Shown here piece by piece: positions 52,001-63,121 of a stretch of DNA of 64,000 bases. This DNA is from Opisthorchis felineus. Taxonomy: Eukaryota > Platyhelminthes > Trematoda > Opisthorchiida > Opisthorchiidae. The stretch is from contig SJOL01003040.1 in assembly GCA_004794785.1 (NCBI GenBank), forward strand, positions 535,991-599,990, given 5' to 3'. Position numbers and translations under genes: made by a program. Every line of letters starts with the position of its first letter. Position 1 is the first letter of the stretch. The notes under the pieces were generated by a model that ran no database searches, was not told the origin of the DNA, and saw nothing but the letters and a program-made list of their open reading frames with translations.

Positions 52001-55000
52001 GATTTGTTCCGTCCTTGTTTATTGACGAGATTGTGAGCGTCCAGCGCGTCAAAGTACTAGATTTTTTTAATCTTCAACTACTGTCAGAAAAGAAGTAGAC
52101 AAACACCCGCCAAAAAGATTGGGGTCGGCTGAGCGCGACAATCGGAATGCAAACGTTTTGCTACCAATCCAGGAGAAAATGTCGGACGTTTAAACTGGCA
52201 CAAACACTAGGACGTAAGAAAGTAACGTAACACTCCGGAAGAAGTTCCCTCTTCAACTGGTATTTGGTTTCAAGTCCACGAGAGGCGATGACACCAAGGT
52301 CGGTTTCGTTGGTAGTTGGCCCCAAGAGTTCACTTCAGCGAGGCCTTTTGTGTGAAAAGGGACACTCGCAAATATGACATCTGGTCCAATACTCTTGGTA
52401 CGATTCCACGGACGCGCCCTTGGGAGCATTTTGGGTTTGTCGAACCTAAATCGCAAGTGTTACTGAGATCAACGAACACCTGCCGGTTCAGTTGACCTTA
52501 AGTAAACATATCCAAATTCAGCGCTACAGTGTGTTTATGACGTCAGGACTCACGCGCACAAAACGCCGACTCTTTGTCGTACGAGTCCAAACCGTGTTCT
52601 GATGAAAATTGATTGCTAATTGCCAAACTTACCCAACTTAGTTTCATAAAGATTTTGTAAATCGGTGGATTTGTTGCTGGGCAACGTTTCGATTTTGACA
52701 GGACAACAAGCTGCTGTTGCTCTCCCACTGGATTCGCTTGATATTGTTGTGTACTGTGTACCAGAAACAAGAATTCAAGATGCAAGCACAGTGGTTGAGC
52801 TATCTGCCCCATCACTCTCCAATCGCCTCCAGCTGCGCACCCCTGACGATCCAGAGGCCGCTGCGGCAGGATGTGCAGGGGTTCGTATCGTCCTAAGTCA
52901 CTAGGCGGAGGGATCTTTGCTTGACTGGATGCCCGTTAATAGTCGCATCTGTGCGGTTCGTCTGGCAACGTCTGTGAAAGTTCATCGATGTCTGTTTGTC
53001 GTGCCTGCTTACCTCTCAACCGACTGTAGCTCTGACACCATCAAAGACAAGTTTTACGCCGCCTTAAATTGCCCGTCTTTGCGAGTGCAGATATCGTTCT
53101 GTTTGCCGGACATCTGAATGCACAAGTAGGCAGGCTTAGAGCATTTGAGACTCAATTAGGAGGTCAACATGGATTGGACTCAGTACGTACGGACAATGGC
53201 GAACAATTGCTTCAGCTGTGTACTGACCGAAGGCTGTTTTACGCAGTACTAACTTCCGAAATAGCCGAAGTCGTCTGGCCACATGGTGTTCTCCAAACTG
53301 ATCACTGTGAATTCGTGCTGGAATAAGTTCGCCACATCTTTGCACAGCGCTGGGAGCTTTGCTTATAGGACGGCGCTATCAGGTCTGCTCAAGTACTGAA
53401 TATCAGAAAGAACGGTGGCACTACCTGAATCTCTGAGAGACATTTCCGCCGGTCACGAACATAATTTGACCCGATAAATTATCAGATATCAAGTGAAAAT
53501 GATCGTGCGCACCAACCATGAAGCCTAGCGGACCTAGAAGAAAATGGAAGAGGCTTAGAAAGACGGAAATGTCCGAAGGTTGTTTCAGTTGACACGTGAG
53601 ACCAAATCCCGGAAACCGACTGTGGGCGGAACCGTCAAGGATAAAAATGGCCCCATTGCTTCTAAGAAAGAAAGCCGCCTCAACCCCTGACCCGAGCACT
53701 TTAAACAAACATTCTCATGGCCACCCATTTGGGTCCCGCAAATGAAGTAGAACTCTGGACGGCGAACTTGGAACGCCCCACGGATTAGGAAGTTCATGAA
53801 TGCATGCGTTCTGAAGCGCCGCCGAACTCCTGGTATGTATGACGTCCCGCCCGTGTTGCTAAGAAATGGGATTGAAGTGCTCAGCCAACGTTTGTCTGAT
53901 CTGTTTGCCTGCACCTGGGAAAACGACTGTCCAAGACAACTAGCGAGAATCGGTGACAGTGCCCACTTTCAAAAAAGGGGTGTGGTAATCACAAGCGGAT
54001 CAGTTTGACCCCAGTCGTGACGAGACTCTTGGCGTCACTGGTTCTTTGTCGCCACAAGGTGGCTCGTGAAACACTGACACGAAGATAGCAAACGGGATTC
54101 CAGTCCGGTAGGGGTTGCGTTGACCAAATCTTCACATACCGTCGGGTGATAGAACGCCATAAGTCTAAACGACTCATACTTATAGTATTCCTGGATTTCC
54201 GAGACGCATTCGACCCGTTTGACCGGTCTGTTCTTCTTAACACGCTTGCCCATCAAAGAACACCCCGGAGGTTTGTGAACATAGTAGGTTCTCTGTATTC
54301 GCAGACTTCCGGGCATGGGAGAGTTAACGGACAGCTCCCAAAAGCTTCCGTACACCAAGAGATGTCCTTCAAGGGTGCCCATTCTCCATTCCTATTTAGT
54401 TTCGTGTTGGGAGACAAAATGAGAAGTGCGCTGAAGAAACTTCAAAGCCCTGGTGTCCAAATAGCCACTGACGAAAACCTTATCGATCTAGAATATGCAG
54501 TCTTCGAAGAGAAGGTGCAGGTGTTTTTGGATGAACTAACCAAAGTCACCCTGTCCTTTGGCATCCGCTTTGCACCCACGAAGTGTAAGGTCATGCTTCT
54601 GGATATGAAGTCACTGGACACGCCACCTACAACCCAACAAAAGGCACTCGAAATTGTGGGGCGTTTTACGTATCTTGGAAGTTGTATTAGTTCTGATTTT
54701 AGTGGGATAGATGAGGTCAGTGAACGAATCTCTAAGGCTCGGTCACGTTTGCTTAGTAAAGACAACTATGGCATCAAAGTGGCATATACCTGAATTTTAG
54801 GGGACATGCACCAGGCTACAATACGGGCTGTTTTGTTATATGGCTGAGACTTGGCCTCTTCGAGCAGCGGAACTAAGACGTCTTCGGGTCTTCCTCAACC
54901 GTTGTCTCAGAACCACAGCTCGTGTAGTTTGGTGTCGGCGAATCCATAAGGAGGCAATTAGAAGGCGAGTGTCCGGTTGTACAACGGAGGGTTCCATCGA

Positions 55001-58000
55001 AGAATATGTCCAGCACCAGAAGCTGCGGTGGTTAAGCCATGAATCACGCATGTCAGACCATCGTTTGCCGAAGAGAGTGCTGTTTTTCGTGACCTATTCA
55101 GAGTGGCGCATGCAGAGAGGCGTCCAACCTTTGACCTGGCAGAGGAGTGTGAAAGAGACTGCGAAAAGTCTGGGTGCTATCAGTGCGACTCGCCTTCCAG
55201 GACGGGGACCGCGTAATACCCACTGTGTCTTGTTAGAGACGCTGCAAGATATGACTGCTGATCGCTGTCTGTGGGGTTCCTGTTGTCAGTTTCTATCCAG
55301 GTTGTCTGAATGATTGTCTGGAGGTATATGCATCTCGGAATGATTGTGGTAGGCTAGCACATCTATTTTATCCTTTTCTTCACAATAAGGCTTCCAAATA
55401 AGTGATGGTTGTACGGCAGCGAAGCATCAGTGTTGAACACCGATGTTATGCTGTCCATGATGCTGATGATGACCGCCTTGTTAAACTAATTCACTGGCCG
55501 TCAATGGTGGAATTGTTTATCCTAACTAACTAACTAATCCTAACTAACTAACTATCCTAACTAACTATCCCCGACGATAATCCGAGCACCGAGCTGATAG
55601 GTTCTCATCAAGCAGATGAATTAGGGCGTCTGGGTTATGAGGGACCAAGTTTCCGGGAGGGTGGGATAATCACACAAGTGCAGCACTTTAATTCGCCGAT
55701 ATGCTTTTGCTGGTGCATAGACGCTACCATAGCGGGAACTTAAAAGGCCTGACCACAACCATTCACCGTTACATATAGTCATAGATAGCAACATCAGTGT
55801 TGACGCTGAAGCTTCACTGGCGTATAGCCCAAAGTTCACTTTTCATGAGAAAATCCTTGTCAGCTTTTATGCCCTCAACTCGGTGTGCTCGAGACGGGAT
55901 TAAGGATAGACTTATGGAAGTGTTTCCGACTCACTAGTATTTAAGCTAGACACTCAACTAAAGTTCCTGATGACTCAAAGTCGTTCAATTCGTTTGTCTA
56001 AGACGAACAGACTTGTTCTGAGTCCAACGTCTGAATCATCAAAGGTTTCAAACTGCGGCGCTCGCAAAGGAAAAAAACACTCTATAACAAGGCTTGGCAG
56101 ATTCCAGGAGTTAGGTGAAACAGAAGCTAGCCTGCTTAACTCAGCTGTTTTTGCGTACCTACCTGACTCAGAGTCGGTAATAGAAAGGATACATCAGTGT
56201 TTACTCTCGACAAAACTAAACATTTCAGCCGCTGATGTGGGGCGTCGAATGTTACAGGTTATCAGTGTATGGTGTTCCAGAAGAGCATACCTGGCAGAGA
56301 GGCAAGCATTTGCATGTTCCAAGCTTCTGCATCATTTCGGTGAGTGCACAGTCGAGTTGCGACTAGACCTCCCTTCCCCACACTGTTCTTGTCGTCCGAG
56401 GAAGGATGACATCGAGACATTAGCAAGTGGCGAGCCCAGTCCGGACAGTGTCCTTCCCTGGTAACCGATAGAACTCTAGCTAATTCGGGATCATCCGACT
56501 GCCGCCATGAACGAACCAACTCGACGCATGCAAAACGACAAGCTTTCCAACTAGGTGATTCGAAGGCGAACTGCGTTTGAATCTGTGAGAGGGAAGAAAA
56601 ACACTTGAATAACGGATCCATCCACAGCGCCCTCTAGGGACCGACCACAAAGGTGCTCTTCTTGGAAGTGTGTTATTCTAGGGAGTGAAATAAAACTCTG
56701 AAAAACCTCCAGCATCTTGTTGACAACACAACCCTGAACAATTCATGAAGAATTGGTTCGAAAAGTTGACCGAGTTCCACCTGCAGACAGTGTCACATGA
56801 CAACTGTAGAACGACAGGCACCTTTTCATGACGCGTGTAGGCTTCCTTCACTCTGCAGTGTACATCATGCATATTAATGAAATCGAGATCCATATTCTAC
56901 AGTGAACATGGAATACGGTCGGGGGACTATTCACAGCTTTGTTATAGTACCGTCATTTTATTATGGGAGTTAATTACTAGCTATTCAAAAAGTGTGATGT
57001 CCACTATTTGACGGAAGCACTCTTCACGAAACACCAACAATTGAATTATGGTGGACTAGTTTAGTCTCTTTACTTGTTCCGAATATATTCTGACGGCTAC
57101 TCGTTAACTCATCGTATTCCACTTCATTTGGCAGGTGTGAGGCGCTCTTACTCTTAGAGTAATATTCATAGATAATAGTACTCCTGCAAGAATTTGGACG
57201 CTGAGAGCTTTGATTGATTTGAATTCTTAAACAACCGTGTTCAGAATGTACCTGGTAATGAAAATTAACATGGGCCTAGTTGAAGCTTTGTACCAGAAGA
57301 CGTAGCTGTAACTCTCAGGAGTAATGCTTCGGTTGTCCTAATAACTGCAAATCAAACAGTGGATTATTATTGGCCGCGTTTTTCAACCAATGAGTCTATT
57401 AACGACCGTACTGTCTTCTAAATCAACTCGACATGTTTGGTATTTTCCTGCCGCCCGTTTGCAATAAAACTATCCTAAGCAATTTGGAAATGTGTGTCTG
57501 ACGATCGTACACACTAACCAAAACTGGTTTTGTTGCATCACTTCAGCAATCAGGCATGAGAAAGAATTGTTGCATTTTGTCAATGGCTCATGCGGCAAAT
57601 GAGAAGTGGAGTGGGACGGGCAAAATTGATACCTTCCGAGACGAGGATGCCCGAGTAGGTATCATGTTCGTATTTCCCCAGTAGAATACAACATGGTTTT
57701 GGAAGACTACGACTCCGTTTGACTAGTGTTTTCCAGTGAGCTTTATGAAAAGCTTGATGACCAATTAGTGTCCATCAAGGTAGGGAACTAAAATGAACTA
57801 ACACTAGGAAAATGCTTAGTATTGTAGTATATCAATCGCGAGTGGAATAATAAAAGAATCAACATGTGTCTGGCGCTTCATTAGCGACGATAGCACTAGA
57901 ACAATTGACCCCCTTAATTTCCGGAAAATGGGCAATACCATAATAGTCATTCCAGCATTCGACAGCATCCTATGGTTGCCTCGCCTTTGTCGAGGAGCAA

Positions 58001-61000
58001 CCGAAATAATTAAATAGTATATATATTTCTGTACAAAACGCCCTTCGCCGAGCAATAGTATGCGCGGTTGGCTGGAGAAGCGTGCGAGGCTTTAATGAGA
58101 CAGCGATCAGTACGGCGGTGCGGATACCCGTACGTGAAGTATGTCTGCTTGGATATGCCCATCCTCTATGCTATACCTATGTCAAGTCAAACAAATGCCA
58201 TTGAAAAACTTTGATTGCTGATGACAGCCATCTGAATTGATCAGGAAAATCCGGAAAAAAAAACTCATAAAACTGGCACTTATATTTTGAGACTTGCCAT
58301 AAACGACGCCTTCATCATTCTGGCGAGAAAAGAACGAATATTACTAACTGAAAGGATCTATGTCCTCCAGGTCTGCTCTCCTCTTTCAGTTAAGCATTTA
58401 AGTTTTGCCATCCTCTAATGGGTAATTCTACGCTCAGCAAGTTCATTCATGAACGCCAAAATACTAACTCCGCGTTGACCATAGATATGCTGCCATCTAG
58501 CTGACTTGATCGAAACAACCAAAAATCCTTTTACCGAGTTGACATAACGATTTTTTTCAATTCAGTCTGTTGGGACAGCACTGTCAGAACTCATCACCAA
58601 ACCTGTAGAGCACGGTCCGAACATTCCGCTTCCGACTCGAGTGTCTATTTCAAATGTTTATATATCTGTCATCCAAGTAAACACAATAACCCATGAACAT
58701 GTATCTTTTGCAGGAATGTATAAGTTTGAAATAGACAGCACGGAATTTCTTACGGCTGAAAACGAAAGTTCCGGCCTTGTGATATGGCGAAAGGTGAAAG
58801 GTCAAAATTATACTTCAGGGAACGTGCACCGTCCCATTCATTCACCTCAGAACGACATTGGATTTCAACTAACCGATCGCTGTGCATGCCATCACTACAC
58901 AAGAGATACTGTCTTTTTTATAAGTTTATGTCACTCAATGAATTCCACTGTGGCGAAAGAAAATATCAGGGTTTGGGACCGAATTATTCGTTTCAAGCCA
59001 GTACAATAACATAACCTTTATCAGGCAATATCCTAATTTCAACTAGATTTCCCTCCTCAAGAAAACAAACAAGAACCAAAAGGGACACCTGGTTCGTCAA
59101 GTGACTGATTTACCCCTTCAGTGATAACACCAGAAGGGAAGCACATCACACAAGTGAGCCGGATCCATTAGTGGATCATCAAATTACTCATTTTGTCACA
59201 GGAACAACGGATGGCAGACTTGTGAAGCGGGTTCCAATGACAAAGATTTATGTGAGGGTTGAAGTGGGGAACATGACTGGTTGACTATTGTCAAATCGGT
59301 CAGTCCGACGTCTAAGCTTGGCAACAAGACTTAGTGGCGACCTGTGTGGATATTCTTGCAGATCACCGGGTGTTAGCAATTGCGGTATTCACCCAACCTG
59401 CTTATTCGCCAACAGAATAAGCCACAAAAAAGTAAAGTGAGTAGGAAAGTAACCCTGCCAGAACTAAATATTTTGTTATTATCCCAACAACTCGTACCAA
59501 CGAGTAAAACCAGCATATATGGCGTCGTTTCGAAAGATGTGTAAGATCCAATACCTTTCATTGAGATTTATAGTAAGAGACGGAAATAAATACGTATCAC
59601 GTACGTGGCCGATGAATCTCGCTAATTCAGTGGAAGACTTCTGAAATTAGTCTGCCCTCGCACAAGAAGAACTTGCCGAAATTTCACAGTAACATTTTTA
59701 TTCCCCCCCCAATCCAGCTAATTGTGACAGATCTACTCATGATAGCAGCAACAGGGAACAGCATCCAACATTAATTAAACAAAGTTTAGTGACGAACGAC
59801 ATACTCACCTGCTTGCTCACAGGAGGCAATTGATAGAAGTCACCAAACACAATGACCTGAAGTCCACCAAATGCCCGCTGCGTCACCTCCTTCTTGCTGT
59901 CGTTCAATGGACACCGCGTTTCTCGGGCAAGCAGGTCCAGTCGGGTAAACAGCTGAGAACTGAGCATACTGATCTCATCTATAATCAGATGCTGTATTTT
60001 TCGCCAGCGTGCGTTGACTGCCGGTAAGGTTGTCAGACGGGCACGTAATGCAGCCAACCAGGCTTGCGTAGATTCCTCAGAATCCACTATTTCTGAAGAC
60101 AACAGAGCACCGATACCGCTGAATGCATGAATCGTAGTACCGCCAATGAGGTTGGCTGCTGTACCTGTGCTAGCAGTGACCGCAGTGCAGTCTGGTGGGA
60201 GGATACCTTAAGAAACAAATAAGAAAATGCATTGGACGTCGGTACCAGTGTTGTTACCCTGTAAAAAGTAGCAACAGGTGTCTCCAGAGTACACTAGTCC
60301 AACTTGGTCCCGATTGGGGCCTAACGAGAGTGCGCGCTTTTCATGAGCAACCAGTTCTTTCTACCTTTGTATGGACATCTCGATCTAAAATGGATACCTT
60401 TACCTTTCTTGCATGTCCTGATTTTTCTTCTGTGACGACAGGAAAGGGTGCAACCACGATCGCTATCACTATCAATTTTTTAACAGCGGAACGCCATGCA
60501 GGCGAGAAATGGATGAAGACACCGTGCGATTATCGAAAGACCCTAGTATAAAGTTAATCCAAAATGTACTCCGAATTTTATTAACAGTAAGAACAAATCT
60601 AGAGTTCAACGTTAGCTGGCGTAGTAGGTGACAAGAAATTGGCCACGAAACCAACCACCGCTTCTCACCATAGACAGCAATATACGATTGGTCACTACTG
60701 ATGTAGTACAACCAGGAAGAAAGAAGTCATAGTTGAGACAGAATTGAAAGGGGATGACTGAAGACATCGCGAAAGCTCTAAGTCTCTACGGAAAACAGAC
60801 AAGAGTATGATCCCGCACCTTCTAGCGACATTTAAATACACGTTACTGAGAAGAACATTGGACCAAGAGGCCAGCAGCCGCGTCGACTGAGCAATCGCTG
60901 CAAAAAACCCACCCAACATAAACACTTCGTACGACGAAAGACAGGTTATAGCTAGACAGTCCGGCTAACAAGCAACAGGATGCTTGCAATGGGAGTGCAT

Positions 61001-62913
61001 CACGTGTTATGTTCTGTGTGGTTTCTAACCACGGACACAGCGTGTTGTCCTAGCTGCAAGAAGCGGAAGCTTTCTGTTGATACGGCGCGGTACTAAATGT
61101 GGGAGACCTAAGCTCGGAGCGATAACAACTGACTACGGACGAAAATATTACCAAATACATTTTCCTGGAAGGTTTCACTAATCATACTTTTAATAAGTAA
61201 CGGATATTATACCGTGAGCTCAAACCGTTAGCTTCCGTAAAAAAAACTCTTAAAAAGCATCTTATTTCTCACTATAAAAAACAAGTCCATTGGTTCGCGT
61301 CTTTGAAGAGTTCTCTCCTTGAAGGCATTGCAGTACACGTTAAACGTGACGCTGAAAAGATTGACTAAAAAGAGTCCATTCTTGAAGAGGACACATACTC
61401 AGTCACGCTCACTGCTCTTACTAAACCAAATATTTCTGAAACTCAGGCCTCTCTGCTACATACCATGGGGACTAGGTATGGGCCCCCACAGCCAGTGCAG
61501 CACCAAAATAGACATTCGCGTAAAAAAACAGCTGCATACGTTTAGCAACTGATTATTACTTAGTTATTACTTTAAAAAAAACGAAGAAATGACCACAATA
61601 TCCTGCAAGCGAATGGACTAAAAAGCTGAAAACGATTAGAAAAGATTCTCATACTCGGCATTGTGTTTTGCCAATCATCACAAAATTAACCTCAGTGCAC
61701 ACCATTTAAGGCTGGTGAAAAAACTCGCAAAGGAAGTTCGGTACACTCAGAATTCCAGCAAACAGGCATCGGGCAAATACAAAGTACAGCTCGCAAAGTG
61801 GTGCTAGGGGCCAGAACCACGATTACCGACGGAGTGGAATCAAAGAATGATGGCTTTAGAGCTAAGAGACTGTTTTGGAATATGACAGCGGTAGGAAATC
61901 TATATTGCGAAGAGAACGACTCGGAGGCAGCGGCGTCATTGTCTGGTTTCCAAACCACCAATTCAAACCCCTTCTAAGAGTGAGTCTCAAGACTTCACAG
62001 CTATTCTCGCTAGATAGTCCCTGCTGGAGGAACATGAAAATCCTGTCGGCAGGAACATGTCATTTTTGAATGGGACAGTATCAACCCTGAAGGGAATATA
62101 CGAACATTTTCAAAAGTACAATGACTCCATAGGTTATTTTATATGCTGATCTCACACTCTCACCAACTTGAACAAGTCCAAAATGCTAATTTTGCGCATA
62201 AGAACATGGGCACTCGTTCAAAGCATTGTCCTCACAATAGCCTGTACTCCGGAATATTATTAGTCCGTAAAATAGACAGAAAGCTCGCGGGTCCTATCAA
62301 ATCATTTCACCAAACTGGGTAACATGTGTGATCAACTGCACACGGGAAGGAAAGGGGTGAAGCGAATCGATGTAACATCCGGCGGTTCAGGTTAAGGCAA
62401 GAATATTCAAAGATCCGCATTCACGGTCAACTTAAGCTGTTTTAGAAGCCAGTGGAGCCGTAATCTCCATGTCATCAGGTTTGTTTTGGAGTATTGATAA
62501 ATGCGAAACACGATTCCAGAATCAACAGAGATTTCGAGGAAATTGGAAGTCTAACTTAGACTTTTGATAAAAGTCGATATCAAGGTACCCAACTCACTTC
62601 GGGCAACGAGGAAATCAGCTCATGAAAGTTCAGGAACCTGATCAATGAAACCTACCGATTAACCGTCGAATGAGATGAGATTTCCCCGTACCAGCACCAC
62701 CTGTACAGAATACGTTGGATCCTCGTTTGACCAAGTCAACTACCTTCATCTGCAAGTCGTTTTGTGTCGTCACAGAGGATCCATCTTTCAAGGGACTGAT
62801 AACATGACTGAACGAGCGAGCTATCCGTTTCACTGTCTTCCGAACTGGTGTGGAAATGAACAAAGGGCCATCTCGGAGTGCGTCACTGGAACAGGCATCG
62901 GGAGCCCACAGGT
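45815..62913 (-). CDS. PIF1: PIF1-family ATP-dependent DNA helicase (multi-exon, N-terminus not seen)
   Basis: Six exons (62656-62913, 59809-60206, 56291-56582, 51208-51314, 48218-48526, 45815-46033) join in exact phase to about 526 codons. Motifs in order: Walker A GGAGTGKS (visible residues 71-78), Ia [20 protein letters not shown], Walker [11 protein letters not shown], the PIF1 signature region [75 protein letters not shown] and [14 protein letters not shown]1 is a superfamily 1B 5'-3' helicase that unwinds G-quadruplexes and R-loops and acts at telomeres, at forks and in mitochondria. The first visible exon enters with two bases, so at least one upstream exon is missing. No motif is broken. 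Confidence 0.95.
47529..47560 (+). repeat. Short copy of the segment upstream of hammerhead-like copy B
   Basis: GACACCTGAATCCCAGCTGA and the following CTCTCGTTTA match 26851-26884 with one or two differences. It shows that the parent mobile element extends beyond the ribozyme-like unit. Confidence 0.6.
47645..47750 (-). repeat. Hammerhead-like repeat, copy C (inverted)
   Basis: On the minus strand it reads CTAATGAGCCCCAAGAAGGGC followed by AAAATCGGT, giving the cleanest stem II (GCCC, loop CAAGAA, GGGC). The first core base run is CTAATGAG instead of CTGATGAG. It lies head to head with copy D. Confidence 0.5.
47758..47875 (+). repeat. Hammerhead-like repeat, copy D
   Basis: TTCAACTAGAACATAAGG opens the unit. 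GGAAACTC can pair with GGGTTTTC downstream through G-U pairs. The core is CTTGATGAGCCCC, then an eroded 3' half and ACCGGTCGTGGGCTATCGAC. It sits in the last PIF1 intron. Confidence 0.5.
48218..48526 (-). CDS. PIF1: PIF1 exon E (motif V region)
   Basis: It encodes [20 protein letters not shown] through [20 protein letters not shown], ending ALSK at a GTGAGC donor, phase 0 at both ends. The acceptor is TTTGAATCGTAG. Confidence 0.93.
49043..49272 (+). other. Candidate plus-strand coding segment of unknown gene
   Basis: It follows a strong pyrimidine tract and AG, and encodes [20 protein letters not shown] through ...TAIPLNF before a TAG that directly precedes a GTACTA. It reads as protein, but the stop lies exactly at the donor, so it is either a last exon or a false call. 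It is inside a PIF1 intron, antisense to it. Confidence 0.3.
49380..49535 (+). CDS. Candidate exon of an unknown plus-strand gene interleaved with PIF1
   Basis: The 52 codons run from GATCTTCAG to GTAAGC, phase 0 at both ends. The peptide includes [20 protein letters not shown] and [12 protein letters not shown], with the look of a short coiled-coil segment. It lies between PIF1 exons D and E on the opposite strand. The family was not recognised. Confidence 0.4.
50528..50646 (+). repeat. tRNA-derived SINE, copy 5 (body only)
   Basis: Plus orientation: CATCTCGACTTCTCTTGTCT, GGCAGCCTGGCAGTACTCAG, GGCATGGCAGCTAGGCACCG and ACAGCTGTACGAT match the bodies of copies 1-3. The tRNA head is not recognisable. 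It lies in the intron between PIF1 exons D and E. Confidence 0.65.
51208..51314 (-). CDS. PIF1: PIF1 exon D
   Basis: This is a 107 nt exon between TTTCAAG and GTAAGT. It encodes [20 protein letters not shown], then [15 protein letters not shown], and supplies exactly the two bases in and phase 0 out that exons C and E need. Without it GAQVM cannot be assembled. Confidence 0.9.
51805..52032 (+). other. Candidate plus-strand exon pair with a 46 bp intron
   Basis: The first part (51805-51866) encodes [20 protein letters not shown]. After a possible 46 bp GT-AG intron (51867-51912) the frame continues [19 protein letters not shown] through [10 protein letters not shown], with a GTGAGC donor or a TGA at its end. 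This is speculative, but the mini-intron size matches those in the F-BAR gene. Confidence 0.25.
52680..55575 (+). mobile_element. Near full-length but inactive RTE-like retrotransposon
   Basis: The endonuclease (52680-53330) reads [40 protein letters not shown] and [12 protein letters not shown]. The RT and following region (53800-54793) reads [41 protein letters not shown]-like [11 protein letters not shown] and [19 protein letters not shown]. The C-terminal part (54840-55313) reads [20 protein letters not shown] and LPGRGPRN. The catalytic YADD is lost: LEYA runs straight into [13 protein letters not shown]. There are several frameshifts and stops. A 3' UTR of about 200 bp ends in CTAACTAA repeats. 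It is inserted in the intron between PIF1 exons C and D. Confidence 0.85.
55519..55570 (+). repeat. CTAA/ATCCTAACTAACTA tail of the RTE-like element
   Basis: Imperfect repeats of TAACTAAC and ATCCTAACTAACTA end the element. Short tandem 3' tails instead of poly(A) are usual for RTE-type elements. Confidence 0.8.
56003..56257 (+). CDS. Candidate exon of the unknown plus-strand gene
   Basis: The 85 codons lie between GTTTGTCTAAG and a weak GTTATC donor, phase 0. The peptide includes [20 protein letters not shown] and [20 protein letters not shown]. It ends 33 bp from PIF1 exon C on the other strand. The frame runs on antisense to that exon, but that continuation is a shadow. Confidence 0.35.
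56291..56582 (-). CDS. PIF1: PIF1 exon C
   Basis: It begins [13 protein letters not shown] after CCCTCTCACAG and ends SLPG at GTATGC. It carries the region after motif III, including [17 protein letters not shown], which matches the animal PIF1 stretch [13 protein letters not shown]. Confidence 0.93.
57547..57654 (+). CDS. Candidate exon of the unknown plus-strand gene
   Basis: The 36 codons lie between GCATCACTTCAG and GTAGGT, phase 0 at both ends, and include [20 protein letters not shown] and DEDAR. There is no similarity I recognise. Confidence 0.35.
58566..58676 (+). CDS. Candidate exon of the unknown plus-strand gene
   Basis: The 37 codons lie between TTTTTTTCAATTCAG and GTAAAC, phase 0 at both ends ([20 protein letters not shown], then [17 protein letters not shown]). 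A further acceptor at 58714 (TTTTGCAG) opens either a six-residue end (ECISLK, stop) or a longer frame in another phase. Confidence 0.4.
59809..60206 (-). CDS. PIF1: PIF1 exon B (motifs Ia, II, III)
   Basis: The acceptor TTTCTTAAG and the donor GTGAGT bound 398 nt. It encodes [41 protein letters not shown] and [16 protein letters not shown]. The Gly split over the exon A/B junction is restored exactly. Confidence 0.93.
61696..61977 (+). CDS. Candidate exon of the unknown plus-strand gene
   Basis: After AACCTCAG, 93 codons run to a TAA at 61975, just before a GTGAGT at 61981. The peptide is hydrophilic and protein-like ([20 protein letters not shown] ... [17 protein letters not shown] ... [19 protein letters not shown]). 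The minus strand is open too, but its composition is less convincing. It lies between PIF1 exons A and B. Confidence 0.4.
   Translation, partial: CTPFKAGEKTRKGSSVHSEFQQTGIGQIQSTARKVVLGARTTITDGVESKNDGFRAKRLFWNMTAVGNLYCEENDSEAAASLSGFQTTNSNPF
62656..62913 (-). CDS. PIF1: PIF1 exon A (Walker A)
   Basis: It starts [16 protein letters not shown] and ends RRLIG with one base left over at a GTAGGT donor. It contains the P-loop GGAGTGKS after [20 protein letters not shown]. The upper boundary (AAATTTAG acceptor) is inferred from frame and is less certain than the donor. Confidence 0.88.
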
Positions 62914-63121
62914 CTAAATTTCCAAAATCGAAGAAACCACAAGGTTAACTTCCTCATTCGGAGACAGTGGTGCATGTAGTAGATCAATCACAATAGAATA
63001 AAATCACAAAAACGAAGAGGTGGGATCCCTTCGCAGGATCCAATTGTTTGATTTTTTTTAATACGTCACGCTTCCGCAAGATTTCAAGACCAAATACAAG
63101 ATAGGAAGTGCTACATTTCAG

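Noticed and set aside
55500..55575. Possible CRISPR-like or telomeric array from CTAACTAA repeats
   Set aside because: The repeats are short, have no spacers and sit at the 3' end of a retrotransposon, and the organism is a eukaryote.
56258..56464. Plus-strand frame running through PIF1 exon C
   Set aside because: This part is antisense to a conserved PIF1 exon. The candidate plus-strand exon is limited to the segment before 56258.
59830..60027. Plus-strand open frame at 59.8-60.0 kb
   Set aside because: It is a shadow of PIF1 exon B, which carries Walker B and motif III on the minus strand.
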